Source: a virus. Taken from it: 64,000 bases of DNA. Shown in pieces: positions 44,401 to 51,375 of this stretch. Made by a program: the position numbers and the translations under genes. The DNA lies in IMG/VR virus record IMGVR_UViG_3300033146_001382, positions 124,001-188,000 of that record; one strand, 5' to 3'. The notes beneath the pieces are model-generated. The model was not told the DNA's origin. It saw only the letters and a program-made list of their open reading frames with translations, and did not search any database. Position 1 is the first letter of the stretch; every line of letters starts with the position of its first letter.

Positions 44401-44619
44401 GATATAGTTTCTCAATCCCTTATTGATGGGTTTGCTACTTACTTTAGTAAGATTCCTATGGAGGCTGACGCGTTATCTGGTCCTTGTTGGTTAAAAGGTT
44501 CTTGTGAGGCAGAAGATACAGATGGGAAAGAGTGTGGTAGTACAAAAATGGAGTTTGCTCCAGATGATAAGTTAGGTACTAAATTAGTGTGCTCTAGTTG
44601 TGGGGCACCACAAGATTAA
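41407..44619 (+). CDS. polA: Family A DNA polymerase with intein and C-terminal zinc-ribbon tail
   Basis: This is a 1070-residue precursor with a 643-residue mature polymerase (1-435 plus 863-1070). The 3'-5' exonuclease motifs are EVDTETTGFD (Asp41, Glu43), QNAVFDMKML (Asp103) and YAANDVT (Tyr173, Asp177), all intact. Polymerase motif A is VTADMSGAELRIL (Asp376). Motif B is RGSAKAINFGL joined after splicing to CYGLSKYGLA, and motif C is LLTVHDEVVVEV. There is no 5'-3' exonuclease domain. The last ~40 residues (KGSCEAE, KECGST, LVCSSCG) form a four-Cys ribbon not usual in Pol I. It is the replicative polymerase candidate, working with clamp, loader and DnaB helicase. Confidence 0.95.
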   Translation: MSTFEVEQVGLPKPNYEYINNGEAVGVAIEDILKHNIIEVDTETTGFDPYTKKIVLVQIGIPGKSYVFDVRSDTERSSMHLDQLQPVLNNATILKLLQNAVFDMKMLKVKAGYYLENIYDTMLVEQLFNLGKIGRGARLADLVLKYLGLVLPKEPATTFKDYNQEYRPFQLEYAANDVTILSLIRELQLPRIKSEGFENVCRLEFEFTKPMCEMELNGITLDKDKWRIMMKDIDAERNSEFNLIQELLFSTYGKNVLFGVPVVNLDSPKQLLKALNTYGITNLDSTAEASLKRYKDVPVINSLLKFRKLNKLMSTYGETLLEKIHPITGRLHTRFKQMVSTGRMSSSAPNLQNIPKKQKYRSCFIAKPGYSLVTADMSGAELRILGNISEDKVFIECYANGIDLHTRTASEVFDTPMDKVKSSMRGSAKAINFGLCTSEHTEIITDSGIKTIKDVKVNDVVPHDIGTNKVIDHMYMGEKEVFEVTTKYGYSIEVTSEHLMKVIDGESNYVDKKLEDISIDKDNMCIKLGSNLFPKTNSIFEDFKIEKKTNYKDFSLPKILDTNWAAFLGLFIAEGSVFKVKGRDTYSTVGFDFSKKDYQLIEEIDKLFNKLFEDRFVRVTTDEFIRYTINSVIFAEWLVTILNIKGINKTNEIKIPSCIKNSSKGVQSVFLSWLFEGNGAIKSNGKGYRIQYSSKSKPLMNNLQVMLLNFGILVSLTYEYRKGYPDKYYCLTIIPYDYSSIFMNDIGFITYRKNNRANTASVYHTSCYFIGACRDKIEKIIENCDVSPQLKKRFYKKRCGGLIETIYLEELAKYDEFFKFIAINNVVTLPIVSIKSKGIKRVYDISVDNHPYFLANGFIVHNCYGLSKYGLADRLKITEKEADRMINTYFERYSGVKTYLDAAARGAIKNGFSQTVSGRKRFYNVPPYGHPDRKKVQRSVERAAKNAGIQGANADTIKESMILVVNRLEQSGLDAKLLLTVHDEVVVEVRNDQISEVSDIVSQSLIDGFATYFSKIPMEADALSGPCWLKGSCEAEDTDGKECGSTKMEFAPDDKLGTKLVCSSCGAPQD
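42712..43992 (+). mobile_element. LAGLIDADG-type intein in DNA polymerase motif B
   Basis: The intein is 427 residues (436-862 of the precursor). It begins CTSEHTEIITDSGIKTI and ends with FLANGFIVHN followed by Cys as +1 residue. Splicing rejoins INFGL and CYGLS of motif B, next to the nucleotide-binding helix. The block-B-like element is VTSEHLMKVID. The endonuclease dodecapeptides are FLGLFIAEGSV and FLSWLFEGNGA, with Glu in place of the usual Asp, which is tolerated in several LAGLIDADG enzymes. It is unrelated in detail to the RecA intein. This points to separate acquisitions. Confidence 0.93.
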
Positions 44620-44643
44620 AAAAAATAAAAGGAGAATTTACCA

Positions 44644-45093
44644 ATGAACGTAGAAATTAAATATATAAAACTAGACAAAGAGGCTGTACTTCCTAAATAT
44701 GCACATGATACCGACGCATGCTTTGATATTTTTGCTTTAGAAGGTGGTAAACTGAGGCCACACATGCATGTATTAGTTAAAACAGGATTGGCTTATGCCT
44801 TACCTGCTGACTATGAGATACAAATTAGGCCTAGAAGTGGGAATGCTTATAAGAAAATGGTTACAGTGTTGAATACACCTGGAACCATTGATCAAGATTA
44901 TAGAGGTGACCTTGGTGTAATCCTTGTTAACCACAGCAATAACCCATTTGTTTGGGAAGCCGGCCAAGCTATAGCCCAGGGAGCAATAAAGCCTGTGTAT
45001 AGAGCTGACTTCATTGAAGTAGATACTTTAGATGAGACTGTAAGAGGTGGAGGTGGATTTGGGTCCACTGATGCACCTAAAGAAAATAACTAA
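44644..45093 (+). CDS. dut: dUTP diphosphatase
   Basis: This 149-residue protein starts at ATG 44644 behind AAGGAGAATTTACC. All five trimeric dUTPase motifs are recognisable: HDTDACFDIFA, RPRSGNA, TPGTIDQDYRGDLGVILVN, AQGAIKP and RGGGGFGSTD. It hydrolyses dUTP to dUMP and pyrophosphate, keeping uracil out of phage DNA and supplying dUMP. It forms a nucleotide block with the ribonucleotide reductase immediately downstream. The dCMP deaminase at 53822 also yields dUMP. Confidence 0.95.
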   Translation: MNVEIKYIKLDKEAVLPKYAHDTDACFDIFALEGGKLRPHMHVLVKTGLAYALPADYEIQIRPRSGNAYKKMVTVLNTPGTIDQDYRGDLGVILVNHSNNPFVWEAGQAIAQGAIKPVYRADFIEVDTLDETVRGGGGFGSTDAPKENN

Positions 45094-45108
45094 GGAGGCA
45101 ATTAATAT

Positions 45109-47652
45109 ATGCCATTTATAGACAGTTTTCAGGAGAAGATTTGGAAGGACAAATATCAATATAATAACGAAACATATGAGGATTTTTGTAATAGAATTGC
45201 TACTACTATTTTCCCTAACGATCAACTTAAAGCTGCACAGTTAAAAGAATCAGTAGGGTCCTTTAGGACATTATTTGGTGGACGTATTAACTCTAATATA
45301 GGTATAGATGAGAAGGGGTTAACTTTATTTAATTGCTTTATAGAAGCTACAGTTAAAAATCCAGATTCATTAGAAGGTATATTTGATGCAATAACTAAGT
45401 ATGGATTAACACTGAAGAGTGAGGGTGGAGTTGGTTTTTGTGCTAATTATCTGAGACCAGCAAACACTTTAATTAGGAAAGTAGGTGTAACTACACCTGG
45501 GGCTATTAAGTTTCTAGAAATCTATGATAAAGTAAGTGAAGTTATTACTTCTGGAAGTGTGTCTAAAGAAGATAGTTATCAAGGTACACCTACTAAAAAT
45601 AGTATTAGAAAGGGTGCTACTATGGTTACTCTTTCTTGCTGTCATCCAGATATAGAGGAGTTTATAACTGCTAAATCTGTACCAAATAAATTAACTAAGA
45701 TGAATATGTCAGTGCTAATAACTGATGCGTTTATGTACGCTGTAGATAATGATTTAGAATGGAACTTATGGTTCCCAGATATTAGTCACGATCAGTATGA
45801 TAAAGAATGGGATGGTGATTTTGAAAAATGGGCTGAAAAGGGGTATCCAACTGTTATCTACAAAACAGTTAAAGCTAACTATTTATGGGAGTTATTACTT
45901 AAGAGTTCCTTCAATAGGAATGAACCAGGAATTTTATTTATTGATACCGCAAGATCCAAAGATAATCTCTACTACTTGAAAGATTGTAGTATTTTAAGTA
46001 CTAACCCATGTGCGGAGATTTTTGGGAACACAGGAATGATAGAACATAAAGGAGTTTTATACGAGCTTGGTGATGTATGTAACTTAGGATCTTTAGTACT
46101 ACCTAGATACTATGATATGGATAATGAAAAATTCGATGAAGATATGTTTAAAAAGGATGCTACTCTAATGGTAGAAGCCTTAGATAATGTTATAGAAATT
46201 TCTGATTACCCCCTTGATATGTACAAAATGGCCTCTGAACTTAAACGTAAGATTGGTATAGGGGTCGCGGGTGTAGGTTCTCTTTTCATGATGATGGGTG
46301 TACGTTATGGTAGTGAAGAAAGTATTAATATATTAGATAATATATTGTCTATCTTTATGAATACTGTTTATCAAGCATCTGCTTTATTGGCCAAAGAAAA
46401 AGGACCGTTTGAGCTTTATTCAGAAGAATTACTCCAAGGAGGATATGTAGCAAATAATAATGTATTAACAAAAGAAACTATGGATTTAATTAAGAAGTAT
46501 GGGATTCGTAATAGTGCACTATCAGCTATAGCACCAAATGGGACTCTCTCAATTCTAGCTGGTAATGTTTCGGGTGGTTTGGAACCTGTATTTTCACCAG
46601 AATTCACTAGATGGAACAGGATAGAGGGTAAGAAGCTTGGCTTTAAATATCCTAAAATTCATAAAGGTGAGTGGTTTGAAACTGATTATTTTAAAGAAGA
46701 GCTAATAGCTGATGAAACTATCTTAGTGTCTACTGATGGTAAATATAGAATAGATAAGAATCAAGGCCTATGTCAAGAAGTTACTATTAGAGATTATGGT
46801 TATGAGAAAGCACTAGAGTATGGAAAGACTGAACATACTACTGCTATGGAACTATCCGTTACAGAACATTTTAATATTTTAAAAGAAGTTACATCTAAAA
46901 TTGATCAGTCAGCTTCAAAAACTATAAACTTGCCAGCAGATATTACCTTTGAAGATTTTAAGGCGCTGTATGGTAAGATTCATAGCCATGGTATTAAAGG
47001 CTGCACTACTTACAGAGCAGGGACTTCTATAGCTATTTTAGAGGTAAAGAGAGAAGAGAAAGACAAGACTATCAAAGCTCAGCAGAAAGAGTTTTTAGAG
47101 GCCTTCAGAGGACACGAGAATGGAAATATAATGCATGATATAGTTAAACTTCCTGAAGAGTTCCCTTCAAAAAGTTATATTATAAAAGCCTCGTCTGCCA
47201 AGTGGTATGTCACAGTCGGTTTTAAAAATAAGGAAATGACAAAACCGTTCTGTATATTTATTAATACTAACAGCCCTTCTGCAACACCTATAACTATGAG
47301 CGCTATTGATAGACTGAAAGAGCTCGCTGAGTCAAAGGGGCTAGGTGGTAATAAATTAGTTGAGGTAGAAAAGAAGTTTACTAATCAAAAGAACTCTGTT
47401 AAAATAGCCAGGATGCTCGGCTATTTGCTGCGGCATAATCTTAAAATAATTGATATTATTAGGGCACTTGATAAGGTGGAGGATGCACATCCTGGAACTT
47501 TTGTGTTTAGAATTAAGAAGTTCCTTGGGCAGTTTATTACTGAACCAGTAACAGATTTAGGCATGGCTTGCCCTGAATGTGGCAGTAAGGAAATTGTGTT
47601 TCAAGAAGGGTGTTTTATGTGCGATCAATGTAAATATTCCCGATGTGGTTAA
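45109..47652 (+). CDS. nrdJ: Class II (adenosylcobalamin-dependent) ribonucleotide reductase
   Basis: This 847-residue protein starts at ATG 45109 with AAGGAGGCA before it. Active-site segments are TLSCCHPDIEEFI, STNPCAEIFGN (Cys and Glu of the radical site), CNLGSLVLPRY and RNSALSAIAPNGTLSILAGN. The C-terminus ACPECGS...GCFMCDQCKYSRCG is the redox Cys tail of class II NrdJ enzymes. There is no R2 subunit gene nearby, which fits a cobalamin-dependent enzyme. It makes deoxyribonucleotides for phage replication and depends on host B12. No intein is present, although RNR genes are frequent intein sites. Confidence 0.9.
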   Translation: MPFIDSFQEKIWKDKYQYNNETYEDFCNRIATTIFPNDQLKAAQLKESVGSFRTLFGGRINSNIGIDEKGLTLFNCFIEATVKNPDSLEGIFDAITKYGLTLKSEGGVGFCANYLRPANTLIRKVGVTTPGAIKFLEIYDKVSEVITSGSVSKEDSYQGTPTKNSIRKGATMVTLSCCHPDIEEFITAKSVPNKLTKMNMSVLITDAFMYAVDNDLEWNLWFPDISHDQYDKEWDGDFEKWAEKGYPTVIYKTVKANYLWELLLKSSFNRNEPGILFIDTARSKDNLYYLKDCSILSTNPCAEIFGNTGMIEHKGVLYELGDVCNLGSLVLPRYYDMDNEKFDEDMFKKDATLMVEALDNVIEISDYPLDMYKMASELKRKIGIGVAGVGSLFMMMGVRYGSEESINILDNILSIFMNTVYQASALLAKEKGPFELYSEELLQGGYVANNNVLTKETMDLIKKYGIRNSALSAIAPNGTLSILAGNVSGGLEPVFSPEFTRWNRIEGKKLGFKYPKIHKGEWFETDYFKEELIADETILVSTDGKYRIDKNQGLCQEVTIRDYGYEKALEYGKTEHTTAMELSVTEHFNILKEVTSKIDQSASKTINLPADITFEDFKALYGKIHSHGIKGCTTYRAGTSIAILEVKREEKDKTIKAQQKEFLEAFRGHENGNIMHDIVKLPEEFPSKSYIIKASSAKWYVTVGFKNKEMTKPFCIFINTNSPSATPITMSAIDRLKELAESKGLGGNKLVEVEKKFTNQKNSVKIARMLGYLLRHNLKIIDIIRALDKVEDAHPGTFVFRIKKFLGQFITEPVTDLGMACPECGSKEIVFQEGCFMCDQCKYSRCG

Positions 47653-47664
47653 TTAAAATCTAAC

Positions 47665-47722
47665 TAGCCTCCTTATTAGTAAGTATCCCTGTGGTATATT
47701 AATATAACTTTTAAGGAGGTTA
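47665..47722 (+). promoter_or_regulatory. Stem sequestering the ribosome site of the GIY-YIG remnant
   Basis: TAGCCTCCTTA at 47665-47675 can pair with TAAGGAGGTTA at 47712-47722 over 11 bp, with one G-U pair. The strong Shine-Dalgarno of ATG 47730 is fully inside the stem. A TATATTAA at 47695-47702 in the loop could act as a -10 element. A transcript starting there would lack the upstream arm and be translatable. T4 I-TevI has a comparable arrangement (ribosome site hidden in early transcripts, internal late promoter). The link is inference. Confidence 0.6.
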
Positions 47723-47729
47723 ACTTTTT

Positions 47730-47909
47730 ATGAAGAACTTTGGTTTAATATATAAGGTCACTAATACCATTAATAATAAATCCTACATTGATCAGACTAC
47801 TTTAGGTTTAAGACACGAGGCACATGTAGAACTGAGCGATGGTAGAGACCTAGCTACGCTATTGAAAGAAAATGATTTTGAAAAACTAAACTTTTATAAT
47901 GTAGATTAG
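47730..47909 (+). CDS. GIY-YIG endonuclease remnant, 59 residues
   Basis: A short ORF from ATG 47730 (ATTTTTAAGGAGG-type ribosome site) begins KNFGLIYKVTNTINNKSYID and continues QTTLGLRHEAHV. This matches the start of GIY-YIG homing endonucleases, with GLIY for GIY and YID for YIG. The chain stops at 59 residues, so the catalytic Glu and DNA-binding parts are gone. It is probably a decayed homing gene or a reused small domain between nrdJ and a nucleotidase. No missing parts are seen downstream in any frame. Confidence 0.6.
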   Translation: MKNFGLIYKVTNTINNKSYIDQTTLGLRHEAHVELSDGRDLATLLKENDFEKLNFYNVD

Positions 47910-47921
47910 TGAGGAGATTAA

Positions 47922-48524
47922 ATGAATTTTGGATTTGATTTAGATGAGGTTATAGCTAAGACAGCTCATATGGCAGTAGCACATTTAAATGATGTGTTTA
48001 ATTGTAACTATGGTATAGAAGTATTTAAGAGTTTTGTATTTTCTGAGAATACTTTTTCTGATGATGAAGAAGAGCAGAAAGCAGCAGTAGATACCTTAAC
48101 TTGGGCTGTTTTGGACAAGAGAATGATGTCTACTGTTAAACCATATAATGATGCAGTTAAAGTTATAAATGATTTAAAACGACATGGGCATAAGATTTTT
48201 ATTATCACAAAAAGATCTGATGAGTTTAAAGACACAACCATTAATTGGTTAAGTAAATATAAGATAAATTTTGATCGTTTAATACTAACAGGATTAAGTA
48301 GTAAAGGTGAATGTGCTAAGTCATTACAATTAGATTGTTTTGTAGATGATTTAGAATCTAATCTATATGATATGTACCATGCAAAACAACGCTGGACTAA
48401 AGGATTAATTTTAATGACTAGGCCTTGGAATGAAGTAAATTATATAGATGCTAGTAAGTTTTCTAGAGCAAATAGTTGGCAAGATATTAGAAAATTATTA
48501 TCTATAGGGAATAGATTAAAATAA
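47922..48524 (+). CDS. HAD-superfamily 5'-nucleotidase-like phosphatase
   Basis: This 200-residue protein starts at ATG 47922, behind GAGGAGATTAA. HAD motif I is NFGFDLDEVIAK (D-x-D-E-V-I), motif II is IFIITKRSDEF, the motif III Lys lies in SSKGECAKSL and motif IV is DCFVDDLESN. The layout matches the 5'(3')-deoxyribonucleotidase/NT5C group found in phage, which removes phosphate from nucleoside monophosphates. All catalytic acids are present, in contrast to the HAD protein at 39476. It is grouped with nucleotide metabolism genes. Confidence 0.75.
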   Translation: MNFGFDLDEVIAKTAHMAVAHLNDVFNCNYGIEVFKSFVFSENTFSDDEEEQKAAVDTLTWAVLDKRMMSTVKPYNDAVKVINDLKRHGHKIFIITKRSDEFKDTTINWLSKYKINFDRLILTGLSSKGECAKSLQLDCFVDDLESNLYDMYHAKQRWTKGLILMTRPWNEVNYIDASKFSRANSWQDIRKLLSIGNRLK

Positions 48525-48528
48525 TAAC

Positions 48529-48558
48529 TTGACATACACTAAATACTAATTATATTAT
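48529..48558 (+). promoter_or_regulatory. Sigma70-like promoter directly before a start codon
   Basis: TTGACA at 48529-48534 is followed after 16 bp by TATATTAT at 48551-48558. The start codon ATG 48564 lies where transcription should begin, and no ribosome site lies between. The same elements are seen at 16100, 39972 and 52207. Confidence 0.7.
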
Positions 48559-48563
48559 ATACT

Positions 48564-48713
48564 ATGAAAAATAATACAGATGAATATGTAGAACCACCTA
48601 AAAAACATAAAGGGCTTACTTGTAGAAAATGTGGTGTAAGTTCTTTTTATATTAAAGATAAATGTTGGTTGTGTGGTACTTATTTTAAAAAAGGAACAAA
48701 GGATGAGAATTAG
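48564..48713 (+). CDS. 49-residue zinc-ribbon protein, probably leaderless mRNA
   Basis: The ORF from ATG 48564 encodes 49 residues with two CxxC knuckles, LTCRKCGVSS and DKCWLCGTYF, spaced as in small zinc ribbons. There is no Shine-Dalgarno. The promoter just upstream predicts a transcript starting at about the A of ATG. It overlaps the next gene by 11 bases. It is short and basic. A nucleic acid- or RNA polymerase-binding role is possible but not shown. Confidence 0.55.
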   Translation: MKNNTDEYVEPPKKHKGLTCRKCGVSSFYIKDKCWLCGTYFKKGTKDEN

Positions 48714-48954
48714 TTATTTATTAATATGGTTGTTAGTAATTATAGGGTGTGGTCAGGATGCTAATCAAGGTATGGAGGCAGTACAGAGAAAATATACTAA
48801 TGAAGTAGTACTTAATATACCTGAGAGTGCAAATCAATACATAGTATTAATGAAAGACAGACGGACTATTCGGTATGTTACTACAAGTACTGGAACCTAT
48901 GTAAATACTATACGTACAGATATAGAATTATACAAAAAAGGAAAATTAAAATGA
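48703..48954 (+). CDS. Small lipoprotein
   Basis: This protein is 83 residues from ATG 48703, with AAGGA about seven bases before the ATG. MRISYLLIWLLVIIGCGQD is a short lipoprotein signal with lipobox VIIGC, giving Cys15 as the lipidated residue. The mature part is small, with many charged residues and YVTTSTGTYVNTIRTDIE. T5 Llp and similar phage lipoproteins block receptors against superinfection, and Rz1 spanins are another small-lipoprotein class. No Rz partner is adjacent. It is expressed from the promoter at 48529. Confidence 0.6.
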   Translation: MRISYLLIWLLVIIGCGQDANQGMEAVQRKYTNEVVLNIPESANQYIVLMKDRRTIRYVTTSTGTYVNTIRTDIELYKKGKLK

Positions 48955-49235
48955 AAATTAAATGTAATATGTGTTTAAATGAGTCAGAGAGAAAATGTCT
49001 AATTAAAAAAACTACAGTTAATGTAACTAAGTCTCGTAAATGTAATGACTATGAGTTTGATCAGCCTAGAGACATTGTTAGATTAGAACGTAAGGCTAGA
49101 CTCATGGATCAACAAGAGGCAAGAGTTAAGGCACAGCAGGAGGCTTATATAGCTGCGGAAGAACTTATTGAAAATAATACTCGTCATCCATCCACTGGGG
49201 ACCTAAGTAGGTTTAAATCTAGTGCAGCCGAATAA
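48951..49235 (+). CDS. Small Cys-containing helical protein
   Basis: This 94-residue protein starts at ATG 48951 (ATGA overlap). The N-terminus has CNMCLNESERKC and a later SRKCNDY, giving four Cys. The rest is a charged helix (ERKARLMDQQEARVKAQQEA) likely forming a coiled coil. It overlaps the RNase HII start by one base. No family is recognised. Confidence 0.5.
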   Translation: MKIKCNMCLNESERKCLIKKTTVNVTKSRKCNDYEFDQPRDIVRLERKARLMDQQEARVKAQQEAYIAAEELIENNTRHPSTGDLSRFKSSAAE

Positions 49236-49849
49236 TGCCGCATAGTTTTGCATCATATGAATTAGAATCTAATATCATGGCAGATGGATACTCTTATATT
49301 ATAGGGGTAGATGAAAGTGGTGTAGGGGCAGGTAGTGGCCCAGTAGTGGCTGCTGCCTGCTATGTACCAGAAAATGCAATATCAGACCTTCTATTTAAAG
49401 TAAAAGATTCAAAAAAATTAAGCTCCAAAAAATTAAAAGAGTTATACATATTAATTAAAAGAACTTGTGAAGTAGGTATAGGTATAGTTAGTAATAAAGT
49501 TATAGATGATATAAACATACTAAATGCCACCAAAGTAGCTATGGAAGAGGCATTAATTCAAATAAGTAATATTGATTATGTGTTAATAGATGGTATGACT
49601 GTATTACCTGATTTTCCTATACCACAGAAGCAAGTAATTAAAGGTGACGCTACATCTATATCAATAGCAGCTGCCTCAATAATAGCTAAAGTTACTAGAG
49701 ACATTATCATGAAGGACTTACATAGTATTTGGAGCTTTTATGGTTGGGATAGGAATAAGGGATATCTTACTAAAGAACATATAAAGGCTTTAAAAATTTA
49801 TGGCCCATGTGAGATGCATAGGGTTACTTTTAATAAAGTAGGGCGATAG
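49235..49849 (+). CDS. rnhB: Ribonuclease HII
   Basis: This 204-residue protein starts at ATG 49235 (TAATG overlap, no clear ribosome site). An alternative ATG 49277 would still keep the domain. Features are YIIGVDESGVGAGSGPVVAA (Asp-Glu pair), KDSKKLSSKK, VLIDGM (Asp), KGDATSISIAAASIIAKVTR (Asp plus the substrate loop) and PCEMHRVTF. The GVG in the first motif replaces the usual GRG. It cleaves RNA in RNA-DNA hybrids and removes primers or misincorporated ribonucleotides. A gap of 84 bases with no ORF follows. Confidence 0.9.
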   Translation: MPHSFASYELESNIMADGYSYIIGVDESGVGAGSGPVVAAACYVPENAISDLLFKVKDSKKLSSKKLKELYILIKRTCEVGIGIVSNKVIDDINILNATKVAMEEALIQISNIDYVLIDGMTVLPDFPIPQKQVIKGDATSISIAAASIIAKVTRDIIMKDLHSIWSFYGWDRNKGYLTKEHIKALKIYGPCEMHRVTFNKVGR

Positions 49850-49933
49850 ATGTAAATCAGAATTAAAAAAATACTTAATAACTAGTATGTAATGACTGTA
49901 CCATAGGTAAGTTATGAAAAAAAGGAAACATAT

Positions 49934-50740
49934 ATGAATAAACCATTTTTAAAATGGGCAGGAAGCAAGAGGAAATTGATTACTACTCTTCAAGAATATA
50001 TAGGCCAACCAAACTATAGGCTTATTGAGCCATTTGTAGGATCTGGTACTGTATTTTTAAATATAAAGGCAGAAAGTTATATTTTATCTGATTTAAATTA
50101 TGATTTAATAACACTATTTAAATTATTACAACAAGATAATGGAACCTTCATAAAATATGTAAAAAAAGAATTTTTTACTACTAACGTTAATACTGAAGAT
50201 ACATTTTATAGGCTTAGAAGTAATTTCAATACTGAAACAGATCCTTTTATTAAATCAGCTCTTTTCATTTATTTAAATAGGCACGCTTTTAATGGTTTAT
50301 GTAGATACAATAAGTCTGGTAAATTTAATGTACCTTACGGTAGGTATAAAACCATTTATTTTCCTGAAAAGGAGCTTATTTACTTTTCTAATAGTATTAC
50401 TAACTGTACCTTTTTGCACCAGGACTTTAGGCAGTCTTTAGCGAATTTAAGGCCTACAGATGTGGTGTATTGTGACCCACCGTATTCACCAGTATCAAAA
50501 ACTTCAAGTTTTACAGGGTATTGTCCTGGGGGGTTTAATGACCAAGATCAAATAGATTTAATTAATATAATAAAACAGTTAGACAACAAGGTTATTATTT
50601 CTAATAATTTTACAGATTTTATAAAAGGTTTATACACAGATGCAGATAAACTAGTAGAACTACAAGTTCAAAAGAATATAGGAAGTAAAGGTGATAGTAG
50701 AAAAAAGGTAAAAGAAATATTGGCAATTTATAATTATTAA
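49934..50740 (+). CDS. dam: DNA adenine methyltransferase (Dam-like)
   Basis: This 268-residue protein starts at ATG 49934 behind AAAAGGAAACATAT. Features are PFLKWAGSKRKL (SAM loop), RLIEPFVGSGTVFLNI (motif I region) and DVVYCDPPYSP (catalytic DPPY). This is the D12/alpha-class N6-adenine methylase layout of Dam and T4 Dam, whose usual site is GATC. GATC sites are not visibly depleted in the window, which suits self-protection. The nuclease-like gene 14 bases downstream suggests a restriction-modification-like pair. Confidence 0.9.
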   Translation: MNKPFLKWAGSKRKLITTLQEYIGQPNYRLIEPFVGSGTVFLNIKAESYILSDLNYDLITLFKLLQQDNGTFIKYVKKEFFTTNVNTEDTFYRLRSNFNTETDPFIKSALFIYLNRHAFNGLCRYNKSGKFNVPYGRYKTIYFPEKELIYFSNSITNCTFLHQDFRQSLANLRPTDVVYCDPPYSPVSKTSSFTGYCPGGFNDQDQIDLINIIKQLDNKVIISNNFTDFIKGLYTDADKLVELQVQKNIGSKGDSRKKVKEILAIYNY

Positions 50741-50754
50741 ATTAGGAGCATACC

Positions 50755-51315
50755 ATGGGAACAAGTAAAAGTGTACTTAAAAATGAACGAAGTAATGGCA
50801 AATTAGCAGCTAGTACATCAATTAGAGTTATACATAAAGACTCTTGCATTCAAGGAAAGAATGCTAATTTTACGGGTAAAAAATTTGAGGATAAGGTTGA
50901 AGATATTATTGTAGCTAAAGGCGTGGTACCTATTCCTTATACTAAATGGGTAAATAATAAAATCTCAATACCAGATGGGGTCACAAAGATTTTATTTAAA
51001 CAGGTAGCCTATACTAAATTATGGGGTACTACTGGGAGAAATGATTTTAAATTAGTACTTCCTAAAGGCAGATCTGTTAGAATAGATGTACGGTGTCAAG
51101 CAACTCCAGGCTCTGTAGAAGAGAAGATTTGTTATTTATTTGAAACTGCAGTACATTGTTACCCTAATTCGGAAGTTATCATTATTCTGGATGGTTTAGG
51201 TGTAAGGCCTTCTATTAGAAAATGGATTGAAGGTAAAGCACAGGCAATAAAACATAAGTCAATTAAAGTTATGACTTTATCTAGATTCAGAGAATGGGTT
51301 AATACTAACATATAA
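50755..51315 (+). CDS. PD-(D/E)XK nuclease paired with Dam
   Basis: This 186-residue protein starts at ATG 50755 with TTAGGAGCATACC. The first half has GKKFEDKVEDIIVAKG. The core reads SVRIDVRCQATPGSVEEKIC, then EVIIILDGLGVRPSIRKWIE and MTLSRFREWVN, the plan of the PDDEXK_7 family often encoded beside adenine methylases. D-x-C...E with Q-x-T replaces the textbook D...E-x-K, so catalysis needs confirmation. The pair may restrict host or competitor DNA while phage DNA is methylated. A strong terminator follows. Confidence 0.65.
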   Translation: MGTSKSVLKNERSNGKLAASTSIRVIHKDSCIQGKNANFTGKKFEDKVEDIIVAKGVVPIPYTKWVNNKISIPDGVTKILFKQVAYTKLWGTTGRNDFKLVLPKGRSVRIDVRCQATPGSVEEKICYLFETAVHCYPNSEVIIILDGLGVRPSIRKWIEGKAQAIKHKSIKVMTLSRFREWVNTNI

Positions 51316-51323
51316 ATAATATT

Positions 51324-51366
51324 ATAAGATAGGTATAAATATTTATACCTATCTTATTTATTTTTA
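51324..51366 (+). terminator. Rho-independent terminator with 34-bp palindrome
   Basis: Bases 51324-51357 are a perfect 34-bp palindrome: half-site ATAAGATAGGTATAAAT followed directly by its complement. A T-rich run to 51366 follows. It forms a long hairpin at the end of the nuclease gene. It abuts the ribosome site of the next gene (AGGAGG at 51366-51371), so it can also influence its expression. Confidence 0.75.
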
Positions 51367-51375
51367 GGAGGTACT

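Noticed and set aside
47653-47729. CRISPR-like or tRNA-like element between nrdJ and the small ORF
   Set aside because: No repeat series and no cloverleaf; only a ribosome-site stem is seen.
48008-48241. Antisense ORF of 77 residues in the nucleotidase gene
   Set aside because: Shadow of a well supported gene without ribosome site.
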